Positions 35,211 to 42,724 of a DNA stretch of 64,000 bases are shown piece by piece. The position numbers and the translations under genes are program-made. The stretch's first letter is position 1; every line of letters begins with the position of its first letter. The stretch is from Mucilaginibacter geliditolerans (GTDB lineage: Bacteria; Bacteroidota; Bacteroidia; Sphingobacteriales; Sphingobacteriaceae), in contig NZ_JACHBY010000004.1 of the NCBI RefSeq assembly GCF_014200495.1, forward strand, positions 248,001 through 312,000, in the 5' to 3' direction. The notes below the pieces were generated by a model. The model did no database searches, was not told the DNA's origin, and was given only the letters and a program-made list of their open reading frames with translations.

Positions 35211-35325
35211 CACTAATTGCACGAATTGAGTCGAATTACACGAATTCCAGCACAATAATGGTTATTCAAAAATAGGATTCTATCAGCACTAATTGAACAA
35301 TTCCTGTAATTCGGCTCAATTAGTG
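35211..35325. repeat. Intergenic word-type inverted repeat
   Basis: CACTAATTGCACGAATTGAG then TCGAATTACACGAATTC (35211-35247) is answered by GAACAATTCCTGTAATTCGG then CTCAATTAGTG (35295-35325), with an inserted CACGAATTGAG word. It lies between polA and tag and runs a few bases into the 3' end of tag. Confidence 0.7.
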
Positions 35326-35912
35326 GGATCTGTGTTGATTTTAAAGCTGCAACCCGGTATATGGTCATTCACCATACCGGTAGCCTGCATGTGTGCATAG
35401 CAAATAGTGGTGCCGAAAAACTTGAAGCCCCGCTTTTTCATATCCTTGCTGATCGCATCAGAAATAGGTGTACTTGCCGGAAGCGTACCTGATGTATTAT
35501 TGATCGGTTTTCCATCGGGCATAAAGCTGTACAGGTATTTATCAAATGAACCGAACTCCTTCTGAACTTCAATAAACAGTTTCGCGTTGCTGATAGATGA
35601 GGCGACCTTTAAACGGTTACGGATGATGCCCTCATCATTTAATAAACGCGCTACATCTTCATCATTAAAAGCGGCTACTTTTTGCACGTCAAAATCTGCA
35701 TACGCCTTACGGTAGTTTTCGCGGCGGCGCAAAATGGTTATCCAGCTTAAGCCTGCCTGCGCGGATTCGAGTGTTAAAAATTCGAATAGTATTTTGTCGT
35801 CGTGGGTTGTTTTACCCCATTCTTCGTCGTGGTATTTGATGTACAGTTCATCGTTACCGGGCCAGTGGCAGCGAACCAAGTCGGGAGTCTTTAGTCTAGA
35901 GTCTTTAGTCAT
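35316..35912 (-). CDS. tag: DNA-3-methyladenine glycosylase I
   Basis: 198 residues. RCHWPGNDELYIKYHDEEWG (near residue 14) is the Tag N-terminal signature with a zinc-ligand Cys and the substrate-site residues; LSWITILRRRENYRKAY and GFKFFGTTICYAHMQATGMV complete the family pattern, with the late Cys and His. It removes 3-methyladenine from alkylated DNA. The first ten or so residues (MTKDSRLKTP) are not family-like and are encoded by repeated GACTAAAGACTC words, so repeat DNA seems to have supplied the start. It lies 1 base from the four-helix-bundle ORF. Confidence 0.93.
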   Translation of the reverse strand: MTKDSRLKTPDLVRCHWPGNDELYIKYHDEEWGKTTHDDKILFEFLTLESAQAGLSWITILRRRENYRKAYADFDVQKVAAFNDEDVARLLNDEGIIRNRLKVASSISNAKLFIEVQKEFGSFDKYLYSFMPDGKPINNTSGTLPASTPISDAISKDMKKRGFKFFGTTICYAHMQATGMVNDHIPGCSFKINTDPTN

Positions 35913-35913
35913 C

Positions 35914-36276
35914 TTATTTAAATTTATCAGGATTATTAATCATATAATTGAGTAGACGGGATACTTCTTCGCTTTGCTGATTTAACTCCATATATTTTTC
36001 ATTTGTAATATAAGCACATGCTAAAGAAGCATCAAGCCATGCCTGGGTTTCTCCATTTTCCATATCCGCATCAGTCAGTTTACTTATAAAATGGTTAGGA
36101 TATTTCCGTTTTTTATAGGATTCAGCAACAGATGCGAATACAGATCTCGATGATCTTCTTATCTGATCAACCAAACTATACGTTTCTTCTTTTGGAAAAG
36201 CCTTAGTAAGAAAAAATATTTCCATCGACAATGAAAATGCTTTCTTATAAACTATCAGATCTCTAAATGAACTCAT
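35914..36276 (-). CDS. Four-helix-bundle protein (23S rRNA-intervening-sequence family)
   Basis: A 120-residue all-helical protein. FRDLIVYKKAFSLSMEIF, the RRSSRSVFASVAES segment and YITNEKYMELNQQSEEVSRLL are diagnostic of the S23/IVP-like four-helix-bundle family. Members occur inside 23S rRNA intervening sequences and as free-standing copies scattered in Bacteroidota genomes; their function is unknown. Here the ORF is squeezed between tag and the AhpD-like gene and flanked on both sides by GACTnnAGACT-type inverted words, which suggests it entered as a small cassette. Confidence 0.9.
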   Translation of the reverse strand: MSSFRDLIVYKKAFSLSMEIFFLTKAFPKEETYSLVDQIRRSSRSVFASVAESYKKRKYPNHFISKLTDADMENGETQAWLDASLACAYITNEKYMELNQQSEEVSRLLNYMINNPDKFK

Positions 36277-36297
36277 TTTTGACTTGAGACTAAGGGC

Positions 36298-36651
36298 TTA
36301 AGACTTTGGACTAAAATTCAACTCATCCCAATACTCCACAGCCCTTCTATAATGCGGGATAACAATCGAGCCGCCTACCAGGTTAGCTATCATAAATATC
36401 TCGTTCATTTCATCGTGTTTTACGCCGGCATCATGGCACTTGCCTAAGTGATATTTTATGCAATCATCGCAGCGCAACACCATGGAAGCCACCAGGCCCA
36501 GCATTTCCTTGGTTTTTACATCCAATGCGCCATCGGCGTAACTGGTGGTATCCAGGGCAAAAAAACGTTTGATATTGGTGTTTGATGATTCCATTATCCT
36601 GTCGTTCATCCGGGTACGATAGGTTTCAAAATCGTCTACTAATTTTCCCAT
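36298..36651 (-). CDS. Carboxymuconolactone decarboxylase family protein (AhpD-like)
   Basis: 117 residues. MVLRCDDCIKYHLGKCHDAG contains the CxxC pair and the His that make the AhpD-type redox site, following the helix LGLVASMV. These proteins reduce disulfides or peroxiredoxin partners; no peroxiredoxin gene is adjacent. The length equals that of single-domain family members. It is a separate transcription unit or shares one with the four-helix-bundle ORF 21 bases downstream. Confidence 0.9.
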   Translation of the reverse strand: MGKLVDDFETYRTRMNDRIMESSNTNIKRFFALDTTSYADGALDVKTKEMLGLVASMVLRCDDCIKYHLGKCHDAGVKHDEMNEIFMIANLVGGSIVIPHYRRAVEYWDELNFSPKS

Positions 36652-36774
36652 AGGTGGTATAATTATTGAGTTAATGAATTACTGGATTATTGATTTATTT
36701 GATTTTTTAAAATTAGAAATCTTTACTTTTATAATTCTAAATTGCTAAAAATTTTATCAAATAATTACAAAGCT

Positions 36775-37152
36775 ATGGAAAGTTTATCGCCCAACATTTT
36801 TGTGAAGGATATTAATGAAACCATTGCGTTTTATAAACAATTAGGTTTCCAACTGGTAATGAGTGTACCCGAGGATGGCAGTCCGCTGGTTTGGGCCATG
36901 GTAATGAATGGCAACGTAAACTTTATGTTCCAAACTTTTGCCAGTTTGGGCGGTGATCTGCCCGGGATAAGCCGGAAAGACGGCGGCTCACTTTTGTTTT
37001 ATATCAAGCTAAAAAACATCCTTTCATTTTTTGATGAGATAAAAGACAAAGTAACCGTTGTAAAAGGGCTTGAAAAAACTTTTTACGGTGCAACAGAATT
37101 CTCCATACTTGATAACAACAATTATCTGTTAACCTTCGCGGAGGATATTTAA
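36775..37152 (+). CDS. VOC-family (glyoxalase/bleomycin-resistance fold) protein 1
   Basis: ATG at 36775 starts MESLSPNIFVKDINETIAFY, a standard VOC beginning; the TTG extension is rejected. 125 residues with the paired beta-alpha-beta-beta-beta units, including VWAMVMNGNVNFMFQ and the late FSILDNNNYLLTF. Metal ligands are not obvious. The stop TAA and the next gene's ATG share one base (TAATG at 37150-37154), so the two VOC genes are translationally coupled and may form a heteromeric or sequential pair. Confidence 0.85.
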   Translation: MESLSPNIFVKDINETIAFYKQLGFQLVMSVPEDGSPLVWAMVMNGNVNFMFQTFASLGGDLPGISRKDGGSLLFYIKLKNILSFFDEIKDKVTVVKGLEKTFYGATEFSILDNNNYLLTFAEDI

Positions 37153-37511
37153 TGATAACTTTTAAACGGGTAGACCATATCCACATTGCGGTTGCACCTG
37201 AAAGGCTGGAGGAAGCAAAGGCCTTTTATACTGATATAATAGAATTAGAATTGATTGACCGCCCTGATCATCTTTTTTCATCCAAGGGTTATTGGTTTAA
37301 TATTGGGGATATCCAATTGCATATAGGTGTTGAGCCGCAATTGCCCATATCAACCCGCCATACCGCTTTTGAGGTAACGGATGTTGATGCCGCGCTCGAT
37401 TATTTAAAAGATAAAGTTGAGATATTACCCGAACCGGAGATTCCTGGGCGCAGGCGCTTTGCCTTTATAGATCCTTTTGGTAACAGGATTGAATTGCTGC
37501 AATTATTGTAA
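37152..37511 (+). CDS. VOC-family protein 2
   Basis: 119 residues. VDHIHIAVAPERLEEAKAFY is the usual N-terminal strand with its His, IQLHIGVEP a second ligand-bearing strand, and FIDPFGNRIELLQLL the classical C-terminal signature with its Glu. The His-His-Glu arrangement is compatible with a metal-dependent lyase or dioxygenase. It is coupled to VOC protein 1 through a TAATG overlap and ends 2 bases before the convergent alkyltransferase-like gene. Confidence 0.88.
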   Translation: MITFKRVDHIHIAVAPERLEEAKAFYTDIIELELIDRPDHLFSSKGYWFNIGDIQLHIGVEPQLPISTRHTAFEVTDVDAALDYLKDKVEILPEPEIPGRRRFAFIDPFGNRIELLQLL

Positions 37512-37513
37512 CA

Positions 37514-37846
37514 TCAAAGCTCAAGCTCGATATAAGGGTCCCAGAAAACGGTTTTAAAGTCCTGCACCTGGTCGTTCTCCACCTTTACGCCTTCGCTTTC
37601 TAACAGGCGCTGCATTAAGTTACCACCAAAATGCTGTTTTGCCGTAAGCAAACCCTGCCTGTTCACCACACGGTGCGCCGGTACTGGCGGTTGTGCACTG
37701 CCTGCCGCCTGCATGGCATAACCCACCATGCGCGATGAGCCTTTGGTACCCAAATAACTGGCGATAGCCCCATAGGATGTAACCCTGCCTTTTGGTATTA
37801 ACCGGGCAACCTGGTAAACCTTATCATAAAAGTTAATTTCTTCCAT
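37514..37846 (-). CDS. MGMT-family alkyltransferase-like protein lacking the acceptor cysteine
   Basis: The ATG at 37846 starts MEEINFYDKVYQVARLIPKG, the ATL N-terminus; upstream starts lie in a hairpin repeat. RVTSYGAIASYLG and SSRMVGYAMQAAG are the helix-turn-helix DNA-binding elements. Where repair methyltransferases have PCHR this protein has PAHR, so it cannot take an alkyl group from DNA. ATL proteins of this kind flag O6-alkylguanine for nucleotide excision repair. About 110 residues, normal for ATLs. Confidence 0.9.
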   Translation of the reverse strand: MEEINFYDKVYQVARLIPKGRVTSYGAIASYLGTKGSSRMVGYAMQAAGSAQPPVPAHRVVNRQGLLTAKQHFGGNLMQRLLESEGVKVENDQVQDFKTVFWDPYIELEL

Positions 37847-37861
37847 ATTATTTCCTGCCAT

Positions 37862-37883
37862 GAGACGCAAAGTGTTGCGTCTC
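37862..37883. repeat. Short hairpin GAGACGCAA-N4-TTGCGTCTC
   Basis: Perfect 9-base arms with a 4-base loop, between the alkyltransferase-like gene and trmB. It lacks a T-tract. The same short word pair is, from memory, common between genes in this group of bacteria, but only one copy is seen here. Confidence 0.6.
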
Positions 37884-38548
37884 TACAGTTCGTTTGTAAA
37901 TGAGAATTTAAGGTAATTAATATTCTTATTATCCTTTAAATATTTTTTCTCGTAATATGTTTTTATCGATAGTACTTCATCCGCATAAGGTGAATGATAA
38001 AGATCTTCTGTTTTTATGTGCAGCTTCAATTTCAGCTCGTCAATTTTTTCGGCAGTGTAGGCGTGCAGGGGATCATTATCTGTTTTCAGGTTGATGTAGC
38101 CGCCTGTTCTAACTATATGCTTGTACATATCCAAGAAGCGGGGAGATGTTAACCTCTTTTTTTCACGGCCTACCTGTGGTTGCGGGTCAGGAAAGGTGAT
38201 CCAGATCTCGTCAACCTCTCCAGGGGCAAAGTAATCCAGTATGCTTTCTATCTGTATACGTAAAAATGCTACGTTATTAACCCCCTCCTCTAGTGCCGTT
38301 TTGGCACCACGCCAAATGCGGTTGCCCTTATAATCAACACCAATAAAATTTTTATCAGGGAACAGGCGGGCAAGGCTTACAGTGTATTCACCTTTACCGC
38401 AGGCCAGCTCCAATACAACAGGGTTGTTGTTTTTAAATTGAGTAATGCCCCATTGGCCTTTTAGTTCCTTGCCGGCATCCAGCTGCAAAACATTACTAAA
38501 CGTATCTATTTCGGCAAATCGCCGTAACTTATCTTTTCCCACTTGCAA
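37883..38548 (-). CDS. trmB: tRNA (guanine-N7-)-methyltransferase
   Basis: 221 residues with the SAM-binding motif VLELACGKGEYTVSLA, FIGVDYKGNRIWRG, and the family signature IWITFPDPQPQVGREKKRL. It methylates G46 in the variable loop of tRNAs. The length and motif spacing are normal. It starts at a standard MQVGKDKLRRFAEI N-terminus. It lies 36 bases upstream of the alkyltransferase-like gene and may share its transcript. Confidence 0.95.
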   Translation of the reverse strand: MQVGKDKLRRFAEIDTFSNVLQLDAGKELKGQWGITQFKNNNPVVLELACGKGEYTVSLARLFPDKNFIGVDYKGNRIWRGAKTALEEGVNNVAFLRIQIESILDYFAPGEVDEIWITFPDPQPQVGREKKRLTSPRFLDMYKHIVRTGGYINLKTDNDPLHAYTAEKIDELKLKLHIKTEDLYHSPYADEVLSIKTYYEKKYLKDNKNINYLKFSFTNEL

Positions 38549-38629
38549 AAATTAAGGCACAAAAATAGTTTTATGCCATTTATAAAAGCGAAAATTTATA
38601 GAAGAAATAAAAAATGAAATTAACAGGGC

Positions 38630-39040
38630 CTATAAACTATAAGGATAGTGTTCCTTAGCATAGGTACGCTTTTTGGTAAAAAGTGCTTTTACCTTATCAA
38701 AAATGCCTACTACCGACTCTTCATTAACATACCCTGATGCCTTTTGAGAAACCAAACCAACCAACGTTTTTATTAAGAAACCGGAGTGTTTGAATATAGT
38801 TTTGTTTAGTGTGAAAGGGATTAAAAAACGCGATAGTATGCTTACGAAATCCTGATTAAAAATATTGGATTTGTTTTCGCCGCTATTTGATGATTTTGGA
38901 AATAATGAATACACGGTTGAAAATATAGCCGCCGGACTATTAAAACGCTCTGCAATAGCTTCGCCCTGCACTTTTTCCAGTCCCTTAAGCCTTATTATCT
39001 CCTGCCTTAAATCCCAGCTGTTTTTAATAGGTTCGTCCAT
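38630..39040 (-). CDS. Small hypothetical protein of the YtxH/holin-X operon
   Basis: 136 residues, no signal peptide. WDLRQEIIRLKGLEKVQGEAI is a helical N-terminal part, the middle (FLIPFTLNKTIFKHSGFLIKTLVGLVSQKASGY) is amphipathic to hydrophobic, and the C-terminus is Lys/Tyr rich. I do not recognise the family. It follows the holin-X gene by 5 bases and completes a three-gene envelope operon with YtxH. That arrangement is common in Bacteroidota and suggests a membrane-associated stress role. Confidence 0.7.
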   Translation of the reverse strand: MDEPIKNSWDLRQEIIRLKGLEKVQGEAIAERFNSPAAIFSTVYSLFPKSSNSGENKSNIFNQDFVSILSRFLIPFTLNKTIFKHSGFLIKTLVGLVSQKASGYVNEESVVGIFDKVKALFTKKRTYAKEHYPYSL

Positions 39041-39045
39041 TATAA

Positions 39046-39384
39046 TTATTTAAATATTTTTTGAATAAATGCGTTAATAACCGGCCGCTCAAGGCTCTTC
39101 CTGTTATACTTAACAACAAGGGCAATAATCAAATACATTAATGCAACGCATCCAAAGCCTTCCCAGTCTGAATGAAACAGAGAGGATAAATAAAACCCCA
39201 GCGTAATACTGGCAAATATGAAAGCCAATAGCATACAAAATATTACCACAACATCAGCAATTAAACTGGCTGCTATAGATGTGCCCCCTTCAATAGCCCT
39301 GTACTTAGCAAGCTTAATGTGGGTTTCGGCATATTCCTTCAGCTGATCAATAATAGGTGGCTGAGCTTCTTTTTTGTCTTCCAT
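39046..39384 (-). CDS. Phage-holin-3_6/holin-X family membrane protein
   Basis: 112 residues. A charged N-terminal helix (IDQLKEYAETHIKLAKY) precedes two membrane segments (about 40-68 and 75-95), the pattern of the holin-X/DUF1469 family. Despite the family name these are usually chromosomal envelope proteins rather than phage genes, and no phage genes lie nearby. It lies between YtxH and a small hypothetical gene in the same operon. Confidence 0.85.
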   Translation of the reverse strand: MEDKKEAQPPIIDQLKEYAETHIKLAKYRAIEGGTSIAASLIADVVVIFCMLLAFIFASITLGFYLSSLFHSDWEGFGCVALMYLIIALVVKYNRKSLERPVINAFIQKIFK

Positions 39385-39440
39385 ATAATTTATTTATTAC
39401 CCCGGGTTAAATAATATTTTAACCCGGGATATTGTAAAAT

Positions 39441-39707
39441 TTATGCGTGTTCAAGGTCGTCCTGATATTCTAACTCGGCGCCCTTTAACTTTGTTTTTAT
39501 ATTTTCAACAACCTTATCTTTTAACCCAACAAGATTATCAATTTCAGCAGCTGCGGTATCTTTTATAGAATCACCAAGATTTTTTAATGATTCGGTAAGT
39601 TTGTCACGGGTTTCACTGCCTTTTTCGGGTGCAAATAACAGCCCCAATGCTGCCCCTGCTGCCAGCCCGGCAAGCAGTGCAATTACTACTTTTGAGTTAT
39701 CGTTCAT
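39441..39707 (-). CDS. YtxH domain protein
   Basis: ATG at 39707 starts [20 protein letters not shown], giving 88 residues. One glycine-rich membrane segment with [16 protein letters not shown] is the YtxH signature, followed by a long charged helix. The upstream extension lacks support. Members are general-stress or envelope-stress proteins of unknown mechanism. It is the first gene of a three-gene operon. A palindrome (39775-39791) lies about 70 bases upstream. Confidence 0.92.
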   Translation of the reverse strand: MNDNSKVVIALLAGLAAGAALGLLFAPEKGSETRDKLTESLKNLGDSIKDTAAAEIDNLVGLKDKVVENIKTKLKGAELEYQDDLEHA

Positions 39708-39774
39708 ATTATTATAATTTTTATGTTGACTAATTGTTTGTATAACGACTAAATATGTTGCCAAGTATTATTTA

Positions 39775-39791
39775 TAAGACAATTTGTCTTA
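39775..39791. promoter_or_regulatory. Operator-like palindrome upstream of the YtxH operon
   Basis: TAAGACAA-T-TTGTCTTA is a perfect 17-base palindrome 68 bases before the ytxH-like ATG. It could be a binding site for the NtrC-type activator encoded at 41208, because sites of this kind lie upstream of sigma-54 promoters. A TTGGCA word, minus strand at 39759-39764, resembles a -24 element but no matching -12 GC follows, so the link is speculative. Confidence 0.35.
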
Positions 39792-39868
39792 CGCTTGCTA
39801 CTATATTTTTGTTTCCTTCAATTTACTTTATTTATCGTGTACAAACAAACATTTATTCTTTTTTACAG

Positions 39869-40912
39869 CTATGTGTCTGTAGTTGTTCTCATACGCTCCA
39901 GTCTGTCGGCTGCTAATCTGTTGGTTTCATAGATTTCGAGCAGCAACAAAAAGTACGATAACAATACAGGCCCAAAAACCAGGCCTAAAATTCCAAAAAG
40001 GGGTAAACCGATAAATACACCTATAACAGATATAATAGGGTGAGTGTTGCCAACCCGCTTGTTAATAATTACCCGCAACACATTATCAACATTACCAATA
40101 AACAGCAAACCATAGGCTATTAATAATATTCCTTTAACGGTATGGTCTTCTGCCATTATAATAATCCCGGCGGGGATGCACAAGGTTGGTGCGCCTACAA
40201 CAGGTAAAAATGACATGAACGAACCGATAACGCCCCAAAATACAGGGTCGGGTATTTCAAAGGCGTAAAAACCCAGGGCAAGTAATGTACCTTGTGTAAT
40301 TGCTATTAAACCCTGCCCCAAAACATTGGAGTAGGTTGAATTACGCATAGCAGTAGCAAACTTTAAGGTATGCTGCTCGCGAAATGGAGCATATTTTAGT
40401 AAGCCTGCTTCAAATTCTATCCTTTGGGTGAGCATAAAATATAGCAGAAAGTACAATACCAGCAGTGTTAATATAATACCGGCCGCGCTCCCCAATATGG
40501 ATGGGAACAGATCGGCAGCATAAGTGCCGAGTTTTTGTAATGTTGTTTCGGCAAAATGCGGCTGACTTAAATTTCTTGCTGCAAAGGCATCAACCTGGGC
40601 AGTCCATTCATGTATGGGGAAAGTACTCTTATTAATACTAGCTATTTTACCTATCACCATGAAGCTTAATGAAAGGAAGGGGATAACTATAACTATTAAT
40701 GAACTGAATATGATGAGCAATGCCACCATTGTTTTATTCCACTTCTTTTTTTCGGCAAAGTATATGTAACCGGGCCTGAAAATAGTGAACAATACAATGG
40801 CGCCAAGTATTGCACTAAAAAGGCCACTCAAAGCGTAAAGCAGGAAACAGCCCAGCGCAATTATGGTTACTAATATTATATTATTACGTTGTTTATAATT
40901 AAAGATTGACAT
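39869..40912 (-). CDS. AI-2E family transporter (putative exporter)
   Basis: 347 residues with seven or eight hydrophobic segments in the AI-2E (PF01594) pattern: two helices at the N-terminus, an extended soluble loop (about 90-150), then GQGLIAITQGTLLALGF, PVVGAPTLCIPAGIIIM and GIFIGLPLFGILGLVFGPV near the C-terminus. Members were named for autoinducer-2 export, but many move other substrates or ions. The gene is followed by the sigma-54 regulator pair on the same strand, with 70 bases between. Confidence 0.9.
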   Translation of the reverse strand: MSIFNYKQRNNIILVTIIALGCFLLYALSGLFSAILGAIVLFTIFRPGYIYFAEKKKWNKTMVALLIIFSSLIVIVIPFLSLSFMVIGKIASINKSTFPIHEWTAQVDAFAARNLSQPHFAETTLQKLGTYAADLFPSILGSAAGIILTLLVLYFLLYFMLTQRIEFEAGLLKYAPFREQHTLKFATAMRNSTYSNVLGQGLIAITQGTLLALGFYAFEIPDPVFWGVIGSFMSFLPVVGAPTLCIPAGIIIMAEDHTVKGILLIAYGLLFIGNVDNVLRVIINKRVGNTHPIISVIGVFIGLPLFGILGLVFGPVLLSYFLLLLEIYETNRLAADRLERMRTTTDT

Positions 40913-40982
40913 TTAGGATTTGTAGATATATCGATAAACAAAAAAAAGTTAAAAAGTTTTTAGCGAAACTCCATAAACTCTT

Positions 40983-41207
40983 TTACTTTTTGCCGTGAAG
41001 ATCGTCTTTTAGCAACGAGGTCATTTTTTCACAGCTTGTAGCTATCGTATCCATGTAAAATTTGCAATCGGCGTTTGCAACATCCTGGATTTCAAAGCGC
41101 AATTGTTCAATAGCCAGCTGAATGTTTGATAGCTGATTTCTTATATCATGCTTTAGCGCTTTTATGCTATCGGGCCCGTGATCCGTATCTTTCGGTCTCT
41201 TTTCCAT
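40983..41207 (-). CDS. Mini histidine-kinase-like (DHp) protein
   Basis: Only 74 residues. DSIKALKHDIRNQLSNIQLAIE matches the histidine-containing H-box of HisKA dimerisation domains: His20 with Asp, Arg, Asn as HDxxN, the motif that in kinases supports phosphotransfer and phosphatase activity. A second helix (YMDTIATSCEKMTSLLKDDL) would complete a helical hairpin. No ATP-binding domain follows. The ATG directly follows the stop of the NtrC-type regulator (TAAATG), so the two are co-translated. It may be a phosphotransfer or phosphatase partner of that regulator. Confidence 0.7.
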   Translation of the reverse strand: MEKRPKDTDHGPDSIKALKHDIRNQLSNIQLAIEQLRFEIQDVANADCKFYMDTIATSCEKMTSLLKDDLHGKK

Positions 41208-42629
41208 TTATTTAAGATTGATGGCCTTCATTTTATTGTATAAGGTTTTCCGGTCAATCTTTAATATCTCGGCGGCTTTGGTTTTGTTAAAATTAACTTC
41301 CTTTAGTACCCTTAAAATAGTCTCAAATTCAGCTTCAAGTGCTGCATTTTTAAGGTCGTGCCTGTTTTCTTTTATTTCAGGCATTTCGGAAGTATGGGTA
41401 TTAATATGGTTGTTATAATCAAAAGACATCATCCTGTTTGATATTTCAAGCGGGAGCGCCTTCATGGTTATTTCATTTCCTTCGGCAAGTAAAGTTGCCC
41501 TTCTTATTACATTCTTCAGCTCGCGAATGTTTCCCGGCCAGCGGTAATTCATAAAGCAATCTATAACCTCGGGGGAAAAAGTGGTTACATTGCGGCTCAG
41601 TTCCTGGTTAGCAATTACTAAAAAGTGATTGGCCAGTAATATAATGTCATTCCCACGATCGCGCAGTGGCGGCATGTATATGCTAAACTCATTAAAGCGA
41701 TGGTAAAGATCTTCCCTGAACCTGCCTTTTTGTATGCTTTCCTGCAGGTTTTCATTGGTTGCAACAATTATGCGTACATCCAGATCAATCTCTTTGGTGC
41801 TGCCTATCCTTTTAACTTTTCTTTCCTGTACGGTACGCAACAAGGCGGCCTGTATATCATAGGAAAGGTTACCCACCTCATCCAGAAACAGAGTACCCCC
41901 GTTTGCCATTTCAAAGTGGCCTATTTTGGTATATAACGCTCCAGTGAATGATCCTTTTTCGTGGCCAAAAAACTCACTCGCGGCAAGTTCTTTGGTAAGC
42001 GAGCCGCAATCCATGGCTATAAAAGGATTGTTGTGGCGCGGGCTATTCAGGTGGATGCTTTTTGCAACGGCTTCCTTACCTGTACCGCTATCGCCAATTA
42101 TAATTACGCTGTAATTGGTGGGAGCCACCAGGTCAATCTGGCGCAGTATTTCTTTTGATGCCCTGCTGGTACCAAATACAAACTCGCCTGTTGAGGTATT
42201 CTTCTTATGTTCTTTTGATTTGGATGAGATAATAGGTTCATTATCCTGCTCATCATCAAGCAAGGCATGTTGGGTTTCAATAGCCTTGTTTATGGTATTT
42301 AGTATTTCATCGGGATATAACGGCTTGGTGATATAATCATAGGCGCCCATTTTTATGAGCTCCACAGCCATTTTAATATCAGAATAACCTGTAATAATTA
42401 TTACCCCTGTTTTTGGGTACTGATTCTTAATGTTTTTAAGCATTTCACGGCCATCCGTATCTTCCAGCCTAAAATCGCATAGTACCAGGGTGAAATCCTC
42501 ATTTTTGAGGTATTCCATAGCAGTAGTGCCATTTGATGCTGTTTTTACTTCAAAACCATTACGCGTTAAAAACTTTGACAGCAACAGCGCAATATTTACT
42601 TCATCATCAATGATGAGGATCTTCTTCAT
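41208..42629 (-). CDS. NtrC-type sigma-54-dependent response regulator
   Basis: 473 residues in three domains. Receiver (1-120): DDE near the start, phosphoacceptor Asp52 in CDFRLED, and the Thr and Lys in IITGYSD and YDYITKPLYP. AAA+ (about 155-385): Walker A GDSGTGKEA, the sigma-54 contact loop as GSFTGA (Ala to Ser at position 2), Walker B GGTLFLDEVG and WPGNIREL. C-terminal Fis-type HTH: KTKAAEILKIDRKTLYNKM. It activates sigma-54 promoters when phosphorylated. The gene that follows encodes a tiny HisKA-like protein; no full-length kinase lies in the window. Confidence 0.95.
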   Translation of the reverse strand: MKKILIIDDEVNIALLLSKFLTRNGFEVKTASNGTTAMEYLKNEDFTLVLCDFRLEDTDGREMLKNIKNQYPKTGVIIITGYSDIKMAVELIKMGAYDYITKPLYPDEILNTINKAIETQHALLDDEQDNEPIISSKSKEHKKNTSTGEFVFGTSRASKEILRQIDLVAPTNYSVIIIGDSGTGKEAVAKSIHLNSPRHNNPFIAMDCGSLTKELAASEFFGHEKGSFTGALYTKIGHFEMANGGTLFLDEVGNLSYDIQAALLRTVQERKVKRIGSTKEIDLDVRIIVATNENLQESIQKGRFREDLYHRFNEFSIYMPPLRDRGNDIILLANHFLVIANQELSRNVTTFSPEVIDCFMNYRWPGNIRELKNVIRRATLLAEGNEITMKALPLEISNRMMSFDYNNHINTHTSEMPEIKENRHDLKNAALEAEFETILRVLKEVNFNKTKAAEILKIDRKTLYNKMKAINLK

Positions 42630-42724
42630 ACCAGCAAACTGTTAACAGGGTAAATGTATTAAACTGTTAAGATACACAAATTTGCTAAATACAATAGATT
42701 TTTTAAGAAAATCAATAAAGTTTA

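Noticed and set aside
39046..39384. Prophage remnant suggested by the holin-like protein
   Set aside because: The holin-X family is commonly chromosomal in Bacteroidota, sits here in a YtxH operon, and no phage structural, integrase or lysis genes are nearby.
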